The translations under genes and the position numbers were made by a program. Shown piece by piece: positions 46,794 to 56,374 of a DNA stretch of 64,000 bases (position 1 is the first letter of the stretch; each line of letters starts with the position of its first letter). A model generated the notes under the pieces. The model had not been told where the DNA came from. It saw nothing but the letters and a program-made list of their open reading frames with translations, and searched no databases. The DNA comes from an uncultured Clostridia bacterium (lineage in GTDB: Bacteria > Bacillota > Clostridia > Christensenellales > UBA1242): contig CALVTO010000001.1 of the NCBI GenBank assembly GCA_944362705.1, positions 273,623 through 337,622 on the forward strand. Reading direction: 5' to 3'.

Positions 46794-48815
46794 ATGCAAT
46801 TAAACGAATTAAAAGGTATAGGCGAAAAACGATTACAACAATTAAGGGAGGCAGGTATACAAGATACACTTGCCTTGCTTTCTTATTTTCCTAAACGTGT
46901 TTTATTTTTTCAAAACGCACAAGCCTTTGCGCCACAAACAGGGCAGGGGCAACTTTTAAAAGTTGTGGTGCATAGCCCCGCCAAAGTTGTGTTTATTAAA
47001 AAGAACTTCAACTCAACCACATGCCTTGTTACCGATACACTTTCACAAAAAAAACTTACGCTTACTTGGTACAATCAGCCATATATAAAAAATAGACTCA
47101 CCGTAGGGCAAACCTATTACGTGTATGGTAAACCTAGCTCAACCAAACAAAATACTTTGCTCGTGCAAATTTTACAAACCGAAGAAAAACATGCTTCTCA
47201 ACCAACATCGTTTACCTTTTATAAACCCATAGCCAACATGGGCAATGCGTTTATCAAATCGCTTATACAGCAGGCACTAAAACAAACCAATATTTCTTCT
47301 ATTATGCCTCCAAACGTAGAACAATCTTACCAATGTATGCCTTTACAAACGGCATATACAAATATGCATTTCCCTAAAACGGAAGAAGAATACATGCAAG
47401 CAAAACAACGAATTTTTATTGAACAAATATTATACATTTTATCTTTAAAATTGCAAATTTCAAAAAAAGAAAGTGAAAAATACTATAAATTTCGCGAATT
47501 TAACCAAATTTTTGCAAATTTTCAAAAACTACTACCTTATAAACTCACCAGTGGACAAACTATGGCCATCACACAAATTGCCAACGATTGCTTATCTAAT
47601 CACCCCATGAACCGATTACTAGAAGGCGATACAGGCTGTGGTAAAACCATGGTTGCCATGTTTGCTTGTTACTTTGCTATGGAAAACGGCTACCAAGCTG
47701 CCATTATGGCACCAACCGAACTTTTAGCAAAACAACACTTTCAAACGGCACAAACATTATTTAGCAAACAACACCGCATTTGCTATTTACACAGTGGTTT
47801 AAAAACAGCAGAAAAGCGAAAACTTCTTGCAGGCATTCGCATTGGTTTTTACGAACTTGTTATTGGCACACACGCTATCATATCTAATAAAGTTGAATAC
47901 GCCTGCTTACGCATGGTCATTACCGACGAACAACATCGCTTTGGCGTACGTACGCGCGCGCAACTAGAAAACAAAGGGGAAGCACCCGAAACTTTGGTTA
48001 TGAGCGCAACACCAATTCCGCGTTCACTTTCACTTGTTATGTACGGCGATTTATCTATTACGCAAATTCACGAGCGCCCACACGGCGAAAGTAGAACACA
48101 AACGCATTTAATACCCACACAAAAAATTCCAGCTATGTGGCAATTTATTCGCCAGCAACTTGATATAGGTAAAAAAGCATTTGTGGTGTGCCCTAGGGTA
48201 GAAGATGCCGAAACCGAAGACGAATCTATGCAAAACGTTACCGCACTATATAAACAACTTTGCACAAGTGGCGTTTTTGAACCAACCAAAATAGGGCTTA
48301 TTCACGGAAAACAAACATTAGAAAAAAATTTAGAAATTATAGACCAATTTAAACAAAATACATACAACCTTCTTGTTGCCACCACCATTGTAGAAGTCGG
48401 CATCGATATTCCCGACGCATCTATTATTGTTATTACAAACCCTGAAAGGTTTGGCTTAGCAACCTTGCACCAACTTAGGGGTAGAGTAGGGCGCAACGGC
48501 GACTTGGCGTATTGCTTTTTAACCTGCGAAAATGTCACCGAACAAAATATCGAACGTTTACAATATTTTCAAAAACATAACGATGGCTTTATGCTTGCTG
48601 AGTACGATTTTGCTTCCCGTGGGGGCGGAACCATTTTAGGCACAAAACAACATGGCAAAGATACACTTTTGCAAGGCATAGGTTTTCACACCAATTTACT
48701 TAGCACCGCCGAGCAAATATTTAACGATTTAAAAACACGTATCGACATGTCTGTTGTACAACAGCGTGCAAAGCAAATGTATGAAGAAATATACAACACC
48801 ATTGTACTCAACTAA
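46794..48815 (+). CDS. recG: ATP-dependent DNA helicase RecG
   Basis: RecG, 673 aa, a superfamily 2 translocase that reverses forks and branch-migrates Holliday junctions. The N-terminal wedge domain opens LNELKGIGEKRLQQL. Walker A is GDTGCGKT near 281 (commonly GDVGSGKT), then APTELLAKQH, the DEQHRFGV box near 382 and VVEVGIDIPDAS and QLRGRVGRN motifs late in the chain. The ATG at 46794 gives the usual N-terminus. It has no ribosome binding site and lies 6 bases past a -10 box, so the mRNA may be leaderless. Order fakA-recG is as in Bacillus. Confidence 0.93.
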   Translation: MQLNELKGIGEKRLQQLREAGIQDTLALLSYFPKRVLFFQNAQAFAPQTGQGQLLKVVVHSPAKVVFIKKNFNSTTCLVTDTLSQKKLTLTWYNQPYIKNRLTVGQTYYVYGKPSSTKQNTLLVQILQTEEKHASQPTSFTFYKPIANMGNAFIKSLIQQALKQTNISSIMPPNVEQSYQCMPLQTAYTNMHFPKTEEEYMQAKQRIFIEQILYILSLKLQISKKESEKYYKFREFNQIFANFQKLLPYKLTSGQTMAITQIANDCLSNHPMNRLLEGDTGCGKTMVAMFACYFAMENGYQAAIMAPTELLAKQHFQTAQTLFSKQHRICYLHSGLKTAEKRKLLAGIRIGFYELVIGTHAIISNKVEYACLRMVITDEQHRFGVRTRAQLENKGEAPETLVMSATPIPRSLSLVMYGDLSITQIHERPHGESRTQTHLIPTQKIPAMWQFIRQQLDIGKKAFVVCPRVEDAETEDESMQNVTALYKQLCTSGVFEPTKIGLIHGKQTLEKNLEIIDQFKQNTYNLLVATTIVEVGIDIPDASIIVITNPERFGLATLHQLRGRVGRNGDLAYCFLTCENVTEQNIERLQYFQKHNDGFMLAEYDFASRGGGTILGTKQHGKDTLLQGIGFHTNLLSTAEQIFNDLKTRIDMSVVQQRAKQMYEEIYNTIVLN

Positions 48816-49212
48816 GCACGCAAAACTTCCAATTTACACACTTTCACACAAAACCCGAAAATGCAAAATAAAATCACAAAACACAAAAAACGCAGTGTTT
48901 TAAGCATTTTTTTATTTTATTGCATGTAAATTTGCGTTTTTTATAAACAACGCTTGTTCTCTCAAGCAAAACACTTTCTAATTTACATAATACTATTAAG
49001 CGTTATTTCACACTCGCGCGCGCCATGCATTATACTTTATGCGCTATGCGCATGTACTCGTGCGCGCGCACGCAAACGCATCGCACACAACCTACAACTT
49101 ACATTACATAGCGTGCGCACAAAAAACATAGGCGTATACTAAACCCTACACTTTTGTCATATACTAGCTTTGTGACGGGTTAAAAAAAATTAAAAAAAAT
49201 TATAAAAATCTC
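48816..49212. other. gap after recG with an unusual CG-alternating patch
   Basis: No gene is supported. Two runs of alternating C and G stand out in AT-rich surroundings: TCGCGCGCG around 49016-49024 and the 12-base palindrome GTGCGCGCGCAC at 49060-49071. These could adopt left-handed DNA or a cruciform. No terminator for recG was clear. Confidence 0.4.
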
Positions 49213-49241
49213 TTGCGTTTTTTTATAATGTTTGGTATTAT
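49213..49241 (+). promoter_or_regulatory. promoter of the tRNA cluster
   Basis: TTGCGT (49213-49218), 17-base spacer ending TGG, TATTAT (49236-49241). It lies 24 bases before tRNA-Val. Confidence 0.6.
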
Positions 49242-49264
49242 GTACAAGTCACGAGGGCAAGCGC

Positions 49265-49340
49265 GGGAGTTTAGCTCAGTTGGTAGAGCATCTGCCTTAC
49301 AAGCAGGCGGTCATAGGTTCGAGTCCTATAGCTCCCACCA
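49265..49340 (+). tRNA. tRNA-Val (anticodon TAC)
   Basis: Full cloverleaf: acceptor GGGAGTT with AGCTCCC, D arm AGCTCAGTTGGTAGAGC, anticodon loop CTTACAA giving TAC, T arm GGTTCGAGTCC, and encoded CCA at 49338-49340. It reads GUA and other Val codons. Confidence 0.95.
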
Positions 49341-49387
49341 CTTAAACTCATGGGTTTTGCAACCTTTGTACACGGCACTTTATTTAT

Positions 49388-49462
49388 GCGGGAATGGCTC
49401 AGCGGTAGAGCGTTGCCTTGCCAAGGCAAATGTCGCGAGTTCGAATCTCGTTTCCCGCTCCA
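49388..49462 (+). tRNA. tRNA-Gly (anticodon GCC)
   Basis: Acceptor GCGGGAA with TTCCCGC, anticodon loop TTGCCAA giving GCC, T loop GTTCGAATC, encoded CCA at 49460-49462. Confidence 0.95.
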
Positions 49463-49465
49463 TGC

Positions 49466-49504
49466 AAATGCCAGGTGCAGTTAAACGTTTGCACTTGGCA
49501 TTTT
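49466..49504 (+). terminator. terminator-like hairpin inside the tRNA cluster
   Basis: A 14-bp stem with one G-U pair: AAATGCCAGGTGCA (49466-49479) and TGCACTTGGCATTT (49490-49503), loop of ten, ending in four T. It stands between tRNA-Gly and tRNA-Cys and may trim or attenuate the transcript. Confidence 0.5.
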
Positions 49505-49512
49505 AAAACTTT

Positions 49513-49586
<74 letters not shown>

Positions 49587-49589
49587 AAT

Positions 49590-49676
49590 GCTGGTGTGGC
49601 GGAATCGGCAGACGCAAGGGACTTAAAATCCCTCGAGGGAAACTTCGTATCGGTTCAAGTCCGATCACCAGCACCA
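49590..49676 (+). tRNA. tRNA-Leu (anticodon TAA)
   Basis: Class II tRNA with a long variable arm (TCGAGGGAAACTTCGT region). Acceptor GCTGGTG with CACCAGC, anticodon loop CTTAAAA giving TAA, T loop GTTCAAGTC, encoded CCA at 49674-49676. Confidence 0.95.
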
Positions 49677-49677
49677 T

Positions 49678-49708
49678 AAAAAACAGCACAGCACGTGCTG
49701 TTTTTTTT
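49678..49708 (+). terminator. terminator of the tRNA cluster
   Basis: AAAAAACAGCAC (49678-49689) pairs with GTGCTGTTTTTT (49695-49706) with a five-base loop and more T. Confidence 0.88.
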
Positions 49709-49881
49709 ATACATTGTTACAACAAATGTATCACCATATCATTAAAATACTTGCAAAAACATCAAACATGTTTTTTTATTTTTTCACCGCAAGAAAATGG
49801 TTTTTATACAAACGCATAACCTTTCATTTACATTTTTTTACAAACATTTTATAGTAAATTTTGAATAAACCGTAATACAAT

Positions 49882-49911
49882 TTGACAAACAATTTTTGCT
49901 AAGCATATACT
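49882..49911 (+). promoter_or_regulatory. promoter of the ABC exporter operon
   Basis: TTGACA (49882-49887), 18-base spacer, TATACT (49906-49911). Confidence 0.8.
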
Positions 49912-49934
49912 ACAAATTATGTAAAGGAGAAACT

Positions 49935-51668
49935 ATGTTATCTATTATAAAAAAGGTTTTCAAACCAAGTTACTACATTTTGGGTTTAGCTATATTCGCT
50001 TTAACGCTTGCACAAACTTTGTGCGATTTATATTTACCCGAAAAACTAGCAGAAATTGTCACCTACATACAACAAGGCGCACCATCTACACAAATATGGA
50101 ACACCGGTCTGCTTATGTTACTTGTTGCACTTGCAGGGTGCTTGTGCTCGGTTATTATCAGCTACATTGCTTCTCGCGTAGGGGCAGGTTTTTCTGCACG
50201 CGCTCGCTCTTTAATGTTTTCTAAAATACAAGGTTTTTCTTTAGAAGAAATGAATAAATTTTCTACAGCAAGCCTTATCACGCGTTCTACAAACGACGTA
50301 CAACAAGTACAGCTCGCCATTATTATGGGTTTACGCGTACTCTTAATGGCACCTATTATGGCAGTAGGGGCAACGGTTAAAATATTACAAAACAGTGCAC
50401 AACTTTCCATTACAACCGCTATTGTTATTGTTATTTTAATTGTTGTTATGTCTAGTATCTTCATGGTTGTTTTGCCTAAATTTAATAAAGTGCAAAAATT
50501 AACCGACGACGTCAACCGCATCACACGTGAAAGCTTAACTGGTATTAAAGTTATACGCGCATTTCATGCCGAAGATATTCAAGAAAACAAGTTTGAAAAA
50601 ACAAACCAAGAACTTACAAAAACAAATATTTTTGTCAATAAAGCCTTAAACTTCATGCAACCATTCACGCAGTTTTTAATCAACGGCCTTAACCTTTCAA
50701 TTGTTTGGGTAGGGGCATACCTCGTAAATTCTAACCCAAACAACCTTGCCATCATGACCAGCTTTACAGGCTATGCAATGCAACTGTTAATGAGCTTTTT
50801 AATGGTAATTATGGCATTTGTATTTATACCAAGAGCCGCTGTTTCCGCACGAAGAATGAACGAAGTGCTTACAACCACGCCTAAAATCCACGACCCCGAA
50901 ACACCACAAACCACACCACAAAATGGTGAAATTTGCTTTAACGATGTAACCTTTAATTACCCAGACGCTGAAGAAAACGTACTAGAACACATTTCCTTTA
51001 CCGCAAAAAAAGGAGAAACCATTGCCTTTATTGGTTCCACAGGTTCAGGTAAAAGCACGCTTATCAATTTGCTTATGCGCTTTTACGATGTTACACAAGG
51101 CAGTATCACCTTAAACGGGATAGATATTCGTGAATATTTACAGCACGAATTGCACGAGCGCATAGGGTACGTCCCACAAAAAAGCGTATTGCTTTCAGGT
51201 ACAGTGGCAGAAAACATAGCCTACGGCAAACCTGAAGCCACGCAAGAAGAAATCGAAACTTCCGCACGTATTGCCGAAGCCGAAGAATTTATAACGCAAA
51301 TGCCAAAAGGGTACCAGTCGTATATTTCGCAAGGTGGTAAAAACGTATCTGGCGGGCAAAAACAAAGGCTGTCTATTGCACGCGCCATTATCAAGCAACC
51401 AGAAATTATTATTTTTGATGATAGTTTTTCGGCGCTAGATTATAAAACCGACAAAAAAGTACGCGCCAACCTAAACGAACACTTACAAAATAGCACCAAG
51501 CTTATCGTAGCCCAACGTATAGGCACCATTATGGACGCCGATACCATCATTGTACTTGACCAAGGTAAAATTGTAGGCAAGGGCACACACAAACAATTAT
51601 TAAAATCGTGCAAAGTATACCAAGAAATTGCACATTCACAATTATCTAAGGAGGAGCTAAACGCATGA
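49935..51668 (+). CDS. ABC exporter half-transporter with degenerate ATP site (subunit A)
   Basis: A fused membrane-ATPase half-transporter, 577 aa. Six transmembrane segments (residues about 15-310) precede the nucleotide-binding domain. Walker A GSTGSGKST is near 366-374, the signature VSGGQKQRLSIAR near 472, Walker B IIIFDDSFSALD near 493 and the switch segment VAQRIGT near 527. Asp replaces the catalytic Glu after Walker B and Gln replaces the H-loop His, the pattern of the non-hydrolysing site in heterodimeric exporters (BmrCD, TM287/288 type). AAAGGAGA precedes the ATG. The stop overlaps the partner gene by 4 bases (ATGA). The substrate, drug or lipid, is unknown. Confidence 0.88.
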   Translation: MLSIIKKVFKPSYYILGLAIFALTLAQTLCDLYLPEKLAEIVTYIQQGAPSTQIWNTGLLMLLVALAGCLCSVIISYIASRVGAGFSARARSLMFSKIQGFSLEEMNKFSTASLITRSTNDVQQVQLAIIMGLRVLLMAPIMAVGATVKILQNSAQLSITTAIVIVILIVVMSSIFMVVLPKFNKVQKLTDDVNRITRESLTGIKVIRAFHAEDIQENKFEKTNQELTKTNIFVNKALNFMQPFTQFLINGLNLSIVWVGAYLVNSNPNNLAIMTSFTGYAMQLLMSFLMVIMAFVFIPRAAVSARRMNEVLTTTPKIHDPETPQTTPQNGEICFNDVTFNYPDAEENVLEHISFTAKKGETIAFIGSTGSGKSTLINLLMRFYDVTQGSITLNGIDIREYLQHELHERIGYVPQKSVLLSGTVAENIAYGKPEATQEEIETSARIAEAEEFITQMPKGYQSYISQGGKNVSGGQKQRLSIARAIIKQPEIIIFDDSFSALDYKTDKKVRANLNEHLQNSTKLIVAQRIGTIMDADTIIVLDQGKIVGKGTHKQLLKSCKVYQEIAHSQLSKEELNA

Positions 51669-53509
51669 GTAACACCAATGTAAATAAACAACATCGTGGC
51701 CCAGGCGGTGGCCCAGGTGGCGTAGCCATGGTTGGCGAAAAAGCCAAAAACTTTAAAGCGTCCTCCGCAAAACTTTTAAACGCATTAAAGCCTTTTAAAT
51801 GGTCTATCATATTTTCACTTATTTTTGCCATTTTAAGTTCTGTTCTTACGGTTATTGCTCCAAGCATTTTAGGTGAAATTACCAACATGGCACAAGACGC
51901 CGTAGCTAGCGGAACATCTGTTCCCTTAAATAAAGTACTAGAAATTGGCGTTATTTTAGTTGCAATGTATGTTTTAGCGTTTTTATTTAACACCACGCAA
52001 AACTTCATGATGACAACTACCGCACAAAAACTATCTAAACAAATGCGCACCGATATTACCGAAAAAATCAACCGCTTACCTTTAAACTATTTCGATAGAA
52101 CAAGTTTTGGCGATTTATTAAGCCGTGTAACCAACGATGTCGACACCGTAAGCCAAAGCATAAGCACCTCGCTAATTAGCATGGTAACATCGTTTATTAC
52201 GCTTATTGGTATAACGGTTATGATGTTTATTGTAAGTTGGCAACTTGCACTTATTACCATTATTATTATTCCACTTAGCTTAATTGTTATGGGAATTATT
52301 ATAAAGTCGTCACAAAAATATTTTAAACAACAAGTAGAAACGCTAGGCACGGTCAACGGGCACATAGAAGAAATGTATTCTGCGCATAACATTGTACGCG
52401 CTTTTAACGGCGAAAAACGCTCGCAAGAACAGTTTAACACCCACAACAAAGCACTATACACATCTACATTTAAATCACAATTTTTAAGTGGTTTAATGAT
52501 GCCACTACTTGGTTTCATTGGCGATTTAGGCTACATCGGCATAGCCGTTGTTGGTGGCATACTTGTTTTGCAAGGCGTTATTGGGTTAGGAACCATTACC
52601 TCGTTTGTTATTTATTCTCGCCAATATAACCAGCCACTTCGTCAAATAGGTTCTATTACCAACACTTTGCAATCTACGGTAGCGGCTGCCGAACGCGTGT
52701 TTGAATTTTTAGAAGAACCTGAAGAAGCGCCTGAAACTGTTACACGCACACTCACCAACGTACAAGGCAATGTAACCTTTGAACACGTAAGCTTTGGGTA
52801 CACAAAAAATAAAGAAATTATTCACGATTTTAGTTTTGAAGTTAAGGCAGGGGAAAAGGTAGCCATTGTTGGCCCAACGGGCGCAGGCAAAACCACACTT
52901 GTCAACCTACTCATGCGCTTTTACGAACTTAACAAAGGCGCTATATACATAGATGGCATCAATATTACCGATGTATCCCGCGGGAACCTGCGCGAATGTT
53001 TCGGCATGGTTCTGCAAGATACATGGTTGTTTGAAGGAACCTTGCTTGAAAACTTAAAGTTTGCTCGTCCAGAAGCTACCATGGAAGAAATTATAGAAGC
53101 GGCAAAAGCATCCAACACATACCACTTAATTAAATCACAATCGGGTGGGTTCGATATGCTTATTACCGAAGACACAAATCTTTCTGCCGGTGAAAAGCAA
53201 CTTTTAACCATAACCCGCGCCATGGTAGAAAACGCACCTATGCTTATTTTAGATGAAGCCACCAGTAGTGTCGATACGCGTACCGAACAACTCATTCAAG
53301 ACGCTATGGACCGTTTAACCCAAGGCAGAACCTCGTTTGTTATTGCACATAGGCTTTCCACGATTAAAAACGCCGATAAAATTATTGTTATGAAAGATGG
53401 TAACATTGTCGAAACAGGCAACCACGAAAGCCTTTTAAAACAAAACGGCGTGTACGCACAATTATACCAATCACAATTTTCTAAAGAAGCAACCACCGAA
53501 GCAGTGTAA
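51665..53509 (+). CDS. ABC exporter half-transporter with consensus ATPase (subunit B)
   Basis: Partner half-transporter, 614 aa. An N-terminal Gly/Pro-rich tail (HRGPGGGPGG) leads to six transmembrane segments (about 45-335). In the ATPase domain Walker A GPTGAGKTT is near 402-410, the signature is altered to LSAGEKQLLTI near 506, Walker B LILDEATSSVD keeps the catalytic Glu near 528, and the H-loop IAHRLST near 560 is intact. The altered signature would face subunit A's Walker A and the intact Walker B would hydrolyse at the other site, so the two genes form one asymmetric heterodimer. It starts within the end of subunit A. Confidence 0.88.
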   Translation: MSNTNVNKQHRGPGGGPGGVAMVGEKAKNFKASSAKLLNALKPFKWSIIFSLIFAILSSVLTVIAPSILGEITNMAQDAVASGTSVPLNKVLEIGVILVAMYVLAFLFNTTQNFMMTTTAQKLSKQMRTDITEKINRLPLNYFDRTSFGDLLSRVTNDVDTVSQSISTSLISMVTSFITLIGITVMMFIVSWQLALITIIIIPLSLIVMGIIIKSSQKYFKQQVETLGTVNGHIEEMYSAHNIVRAFNGEKRSQEQFNTHNKALYTSTFKSQFLSGLMMPLLGFIGDLGYIGIAVVGGILVLQGVIGLGTITSFVIYSRQYNQPLRQIGSITNTLQSTVAAAERVFEFLEEPEEAPETVTRTLTNVQGNVTFEHVSFGYTKNKEIIHDFSFEVKAGEKVAIVGPTGAGKTTLVNLLMRFYELNKGAIYIDGINITDVSRGNLRECFGMVLQDTWLFEGTLLENLKFARPEATMEEIIEAAKASNTYHLIKSQSGGFDMLITEDTNLSAGEKQLLTITRAMVENAPMLILDEATSSVDTRTEQLIQDAMDRLTQGRTSFVIAHRLSTIKNADKIIVMKDGNIVETGNHESLLKQNGVYAQLYQSQFSKEATTEAV

Positions 53510-53587
53510 TTGTAGGCAAATTGCTGTTTAGGCAAACAATAGCCGTTTACGCAATAACACAGGAACATGTATTATATACAAAACAAA

Positions 53588-53617
53588 AAAACACACCAGC
53601 GCTTTGGTGTGTTTTCT
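53588..53617 (+). terminator. terminator of the ABC exporter operon
   Basis: AAAACACACCA (53588-53598) pairs with TGGTGTGTTTT (53605-53615), loop GCGCTT; the T tract is interrupted by C. Confidence 0.78.
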
Positions 53618-53618
53618 C

Positions 53619-53647
53619 TTTACAAAACGCAGAAAACAACGTATAAT
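53619..53647 (+). promoter_or_regulatory. promoter of argS
   Basis: TTTACA (53619-53624), 17-base spacer, TATAAT (53642-53647). Confidence 0.75.
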
Positions 53648-53666
53648 ACGCCATAGGAGAAAATAT

Positions 53667-55436
53667 ATGTTTATTAAAAATCAATTAGAAAACTTGTTGC
53701 AACAATCTTTTATTTCGCTTGGCTACCCATTAGAATATGCCACCATTAGCGCAAGCAACCGCCCGCTAGATGCCGACTACCAGTGCAACGCAGCTTTTGC
53801 GCTTAGCAAAAGGCTCAAACAAAACCCTAGCGAAATTGCACAAAATATTATTAAAAACCTACCAACGCAAACCGATTTTACGTTTACGTTTTCTGCGCCA
53901 GCATTTATCAATATTCAACTAACCAAACAAAAAATAGAAGAAGTTGTTTCGGTAGTGCAAGCCAGCAAACAATGCGGGGTAGAGCCAATTCAAGAAAAAC
54001 AAACCGTACTTCTCGATTACGGTGGTGCTAATATTGCCAAAGAATTGCATATAGGGCATTTGCGCTCAGCCAACATTGGCGAAGCATTAAAAAGAGTGTA
54101 TCAACTTTTCGGCTACAAAACCATTAGCGATACGCACTTAGGCGATTGGGGTTTGCAAATGGGGTTAACCATTGCTCAGTTAGAAGACGATGGCGTATTA
54201 GATTATTATTTTAAATCAGGCAAAACCGCCCAAGCAAAACCAACCATCACCCTTGAAATGCTTAACACAGCCTACCCAAAAGCCAGCAAACGTAAAGAAG
54301 CCGAACCAAAATTTCGTAAAAAAGCCGAAGATTATACTTTGCAACTGCAACAAAAGAAAGAACCTGTTTACACTGTATATAAAGATATGAAAACCATTTC
54401 CATTAAAAAAATTAAAGAGGGCTATAACCAACTCAATTGCTATTTCGATTTATGGTACGGCGAAAGCGATGCCGAACCATATATTGGAAAAGTACTTACC
54501 GCTTTTGCAACCAAAGGTCTTTCTTACCTTAGCCACGGTGCGCTCGTGGTCGATGTAGCCAAAGAAGGCGAAAATATTCCAACCGATAAAACCAACGAAC
54601 ATGGGGAAATACTTTATAAAAACCCTATGCCACCACTTATTTTAAAAAAGCATAACGGGGCAGATTTATACGCCACCAGCGAACTAGCCACCATACTTAT
54701 GCGTAAAGAAGAATTTGCGCCAAACAAAATGATTTATATTGTCGATAAACGCCAATCGCAACACTTTAAACAATGTTTCCGCGCAGCCGAAAAAGTAGGC
54801 TTTATAACCGCCGACCAAATTTACCACGTAGAATATGGCACCATGAACGGTAAAGACGGCAAACCATTTAAAACCCGTAGTGGCGAAACCGTAAAACTAG
54901 AAGACATGATATCTCTAATTCAAGAAAAAGCGGCAGAAAAATTAAAACAAAACGGCATAGAAAACAACCCAGAACTTGCCTTAAAAATAGGGGTAGCCGC
55001 TATGAAATTTGGCGACTTACAAAATAGTATCAGCAAGGATTACATTTTCGATTTTGATAAATTCTGCGCATTTGAAGGCAAAACGGGGCCATACCTACAA
55101 TATAACGCAGCGCGTATTCAATCACTTCTGAAAAAAGCAAACGAAGTAGGGGGCATTTTCTCATTGCAATACGCAGAAGAACGTGATATAATTGTGCAAG
55201 CGTTAAAACTACTCGAATCCTACGAAACTGCTTTGCAAGATAATAGCCTAGCGCCTATTTGTAACGCGGTGTATAACCTAGCATCTAGTTTTGCAACATA
55301 TTATAATAATGTTAAAATTTTAACAGAAACCAATACCTTTAAACGTAAAAGTTCGCTTACCTTGTGCGAATTTACCTATAAGCTTATTGCGCAAGCTCTG
55401 CACGTATTGGCTATAGATATTCCAGAAAAAATGTAA
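53667..55436 (+). CDS. argS: arginyl-tRNA synthetase
   Basis: Class I ArgRS, 589 aa. The N-terminal Add-1 domain (residues 1-110) binds the tRNA D loop. The HIGH motif is in AKELHIGHLRSANIGE near 124, and the KMSK region is replaced by the ArgRS-type KPFKTRSGETV near 400. A DALR-type anticodon-binding domain ends the protein. AGGAGA precedes the ATG at 53667; a longer upstream frame overlaps the promoter. It is flanked by the ABC operon terminator and queH, so it is transcribed from its own promoter. Confidence 0.95.
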   Translation: MFIKNQLENLLQQSFISLGYPLEYATISASNRPLDADYQCNAAFALSKRLKQNPSEIAQNIIKNLPTQTDFTFTFSAPAFINIQLTKQKIEEVVSVVQASKQCGVEPIQEKQTVLLDYGGANIAKELHIGHLRSANIGEALKRVYQLFGYKTISDTHLGDWGLQMGLTIAQLEDDGVLDYYFKSGKTAQAKPTITLEMLNTAYPKASKRKEAEPKFRKKAEDYTLQLQQKKEPVYTVYKDMKTISIKKIKEGYNQLNCYFDLWYGESDAEPYIGKVLTAFATKGLSYLSHGALVVDVAKEGENIPTDKTNEHGEILYKNPMPPLILKKHNGADLYATSELATILMRKEEFAPNKMIYIVDKRQSQHFKQCFRAAEKVGFITADQIYHVEYGTMNGKDGKPFKTRSGETVKLEDMISLIQEKAAEKLKQNGIENNPELALKIGVAAMKFGDLQNSISKDYIFDFDKFCAFEGKTGPYLQYNAARIQSLLKKANEVGGIFSLQYAEERDIIVQALKLLESYETALQDNSLAPICNAVYNLASSFATYYNNVKILTETNTFKRKSSLTLCEFTYKLIAQALHVLAIDIPEKM

Positions 55437-55607
55437 ACAGCGGTTACTTTAAGCATACTTTGCGCTTGTGCTACTTTTGTGTTTTTTCACATAAAGCACA
55501 AAGTATGTGCCTACCACAATATACTAAAACTACACGTAAAACAATTACAAAAAAACGCAATTTTGCTAAAAATAACATGCAAAATTGTGTTTTTTAAAGG
55601 AAATTGC

Positions 55608-56171
55608 ATGAAAAAACTTTTATTACATGCTTGTTGTGCACCATGCTCTTCATCGGTAATCGAGCGCCTTCTTTCCGAAAACGCTTACCAAATTACCGTG
55701 TTTTTCTGCAACCCTAACATTTATCCACTAGAAGAATACACACGTAGAAAAGAAGAAGTGCTTGCTTTTTTACCTAAAGCCTACCCGCAAGTACACGTAG
55801 TGGTAGCAAACGAGGAGCACCAAAACTTTTTACAAAAAGTAAAAGGGCAAGAACAAGCGCCTGAGGGTGGGGCAAGGTGCGCCCTTTGTTTTCGCTATCG
55901 GTTAGAACAAACGGCAAAATATGCAAAAGAACATGGGTTTGATATATTTACAACCACGCTTTCGGTTAGCCCGCACAAAAATGCCACCATGCTTAACGAA
56001 ATTGGTAAGCAACTAGAAATAGAGTACGGCGTACCATTTTTAGAAGCCAACTTTAAAAAGCAAAACGGCTACTTGCGAAGCCTGCAACTTTCCAAAGAAT
56101 ATTCTCTTTACCGCCAAAGTTATTGCGGTTGCGAATTTAGCATGCGCCCATCAACCGAAACAAATGCATAA
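55608..56171 (+). CDS. queH: epoxyqueuosine reductase QueH
   Basis: QueH (former DUF208), 187 aa, performs the last step of queuosine synthesis by reducing epoxyqueuosine in tRNA. It is not related to QueG. The CC pair in LLLHACCAPCSS near 8-9, the ARCALCF pair of cysteines near 85-91 and the C-terminal QSYCGCEFS supply the iron-sulfur cluster and active site. SVSPHKN is a family mark. The start at 55608 follows AAAGGAAA. No other queuosine gene is in the window, so the cell may make or salvage precursors elsewhere. Confidence 0.9.
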   Translation: MKKLLLHACCAPCSSSVIERLLSENAYQITVFFCNPNIYPLEEYTRRKEEVLAFLPKAYPQVHVVVANEEHQNFLQKVKGQEQAPEGGARCALCFRYRLEQTAKYAKEHGFDIFTTTLSVSPHKNATMLNEIGKQLEIEYGVPFLEANFKKQNGYLRSLQLSKEYSLYRQSYCGCEFSMRPSTETNA

Positions 56172-56334
56172 TAAACAATTTTGCAACCATATACCTGCTA
56201 AGTTTCTATGTTCATTGAAAATTTTTATCTATGTAACTTGAACATATGCTCATAAACTTAGGCATATTTAGAAATAAAAAATATGGCAACCTTTATATGT
56301 CCTAAGAAAATCTAACCTATAATTATTATAAAAA

Positions 56335-56361
56335 AAGAACCGATTTCGGTTCTTCTTTTTT
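56335..56361. terminator. bidirectional terminator between queH and cmk
   Basis: AAGAACCG (56335-56342) pairs with CGGTTCTT (56347-56354), with A and T runs on the flanks. It sits between convergent genes. Confidence 0.82.
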
Positions 56362-56374
56362 TATTTACATTTAC

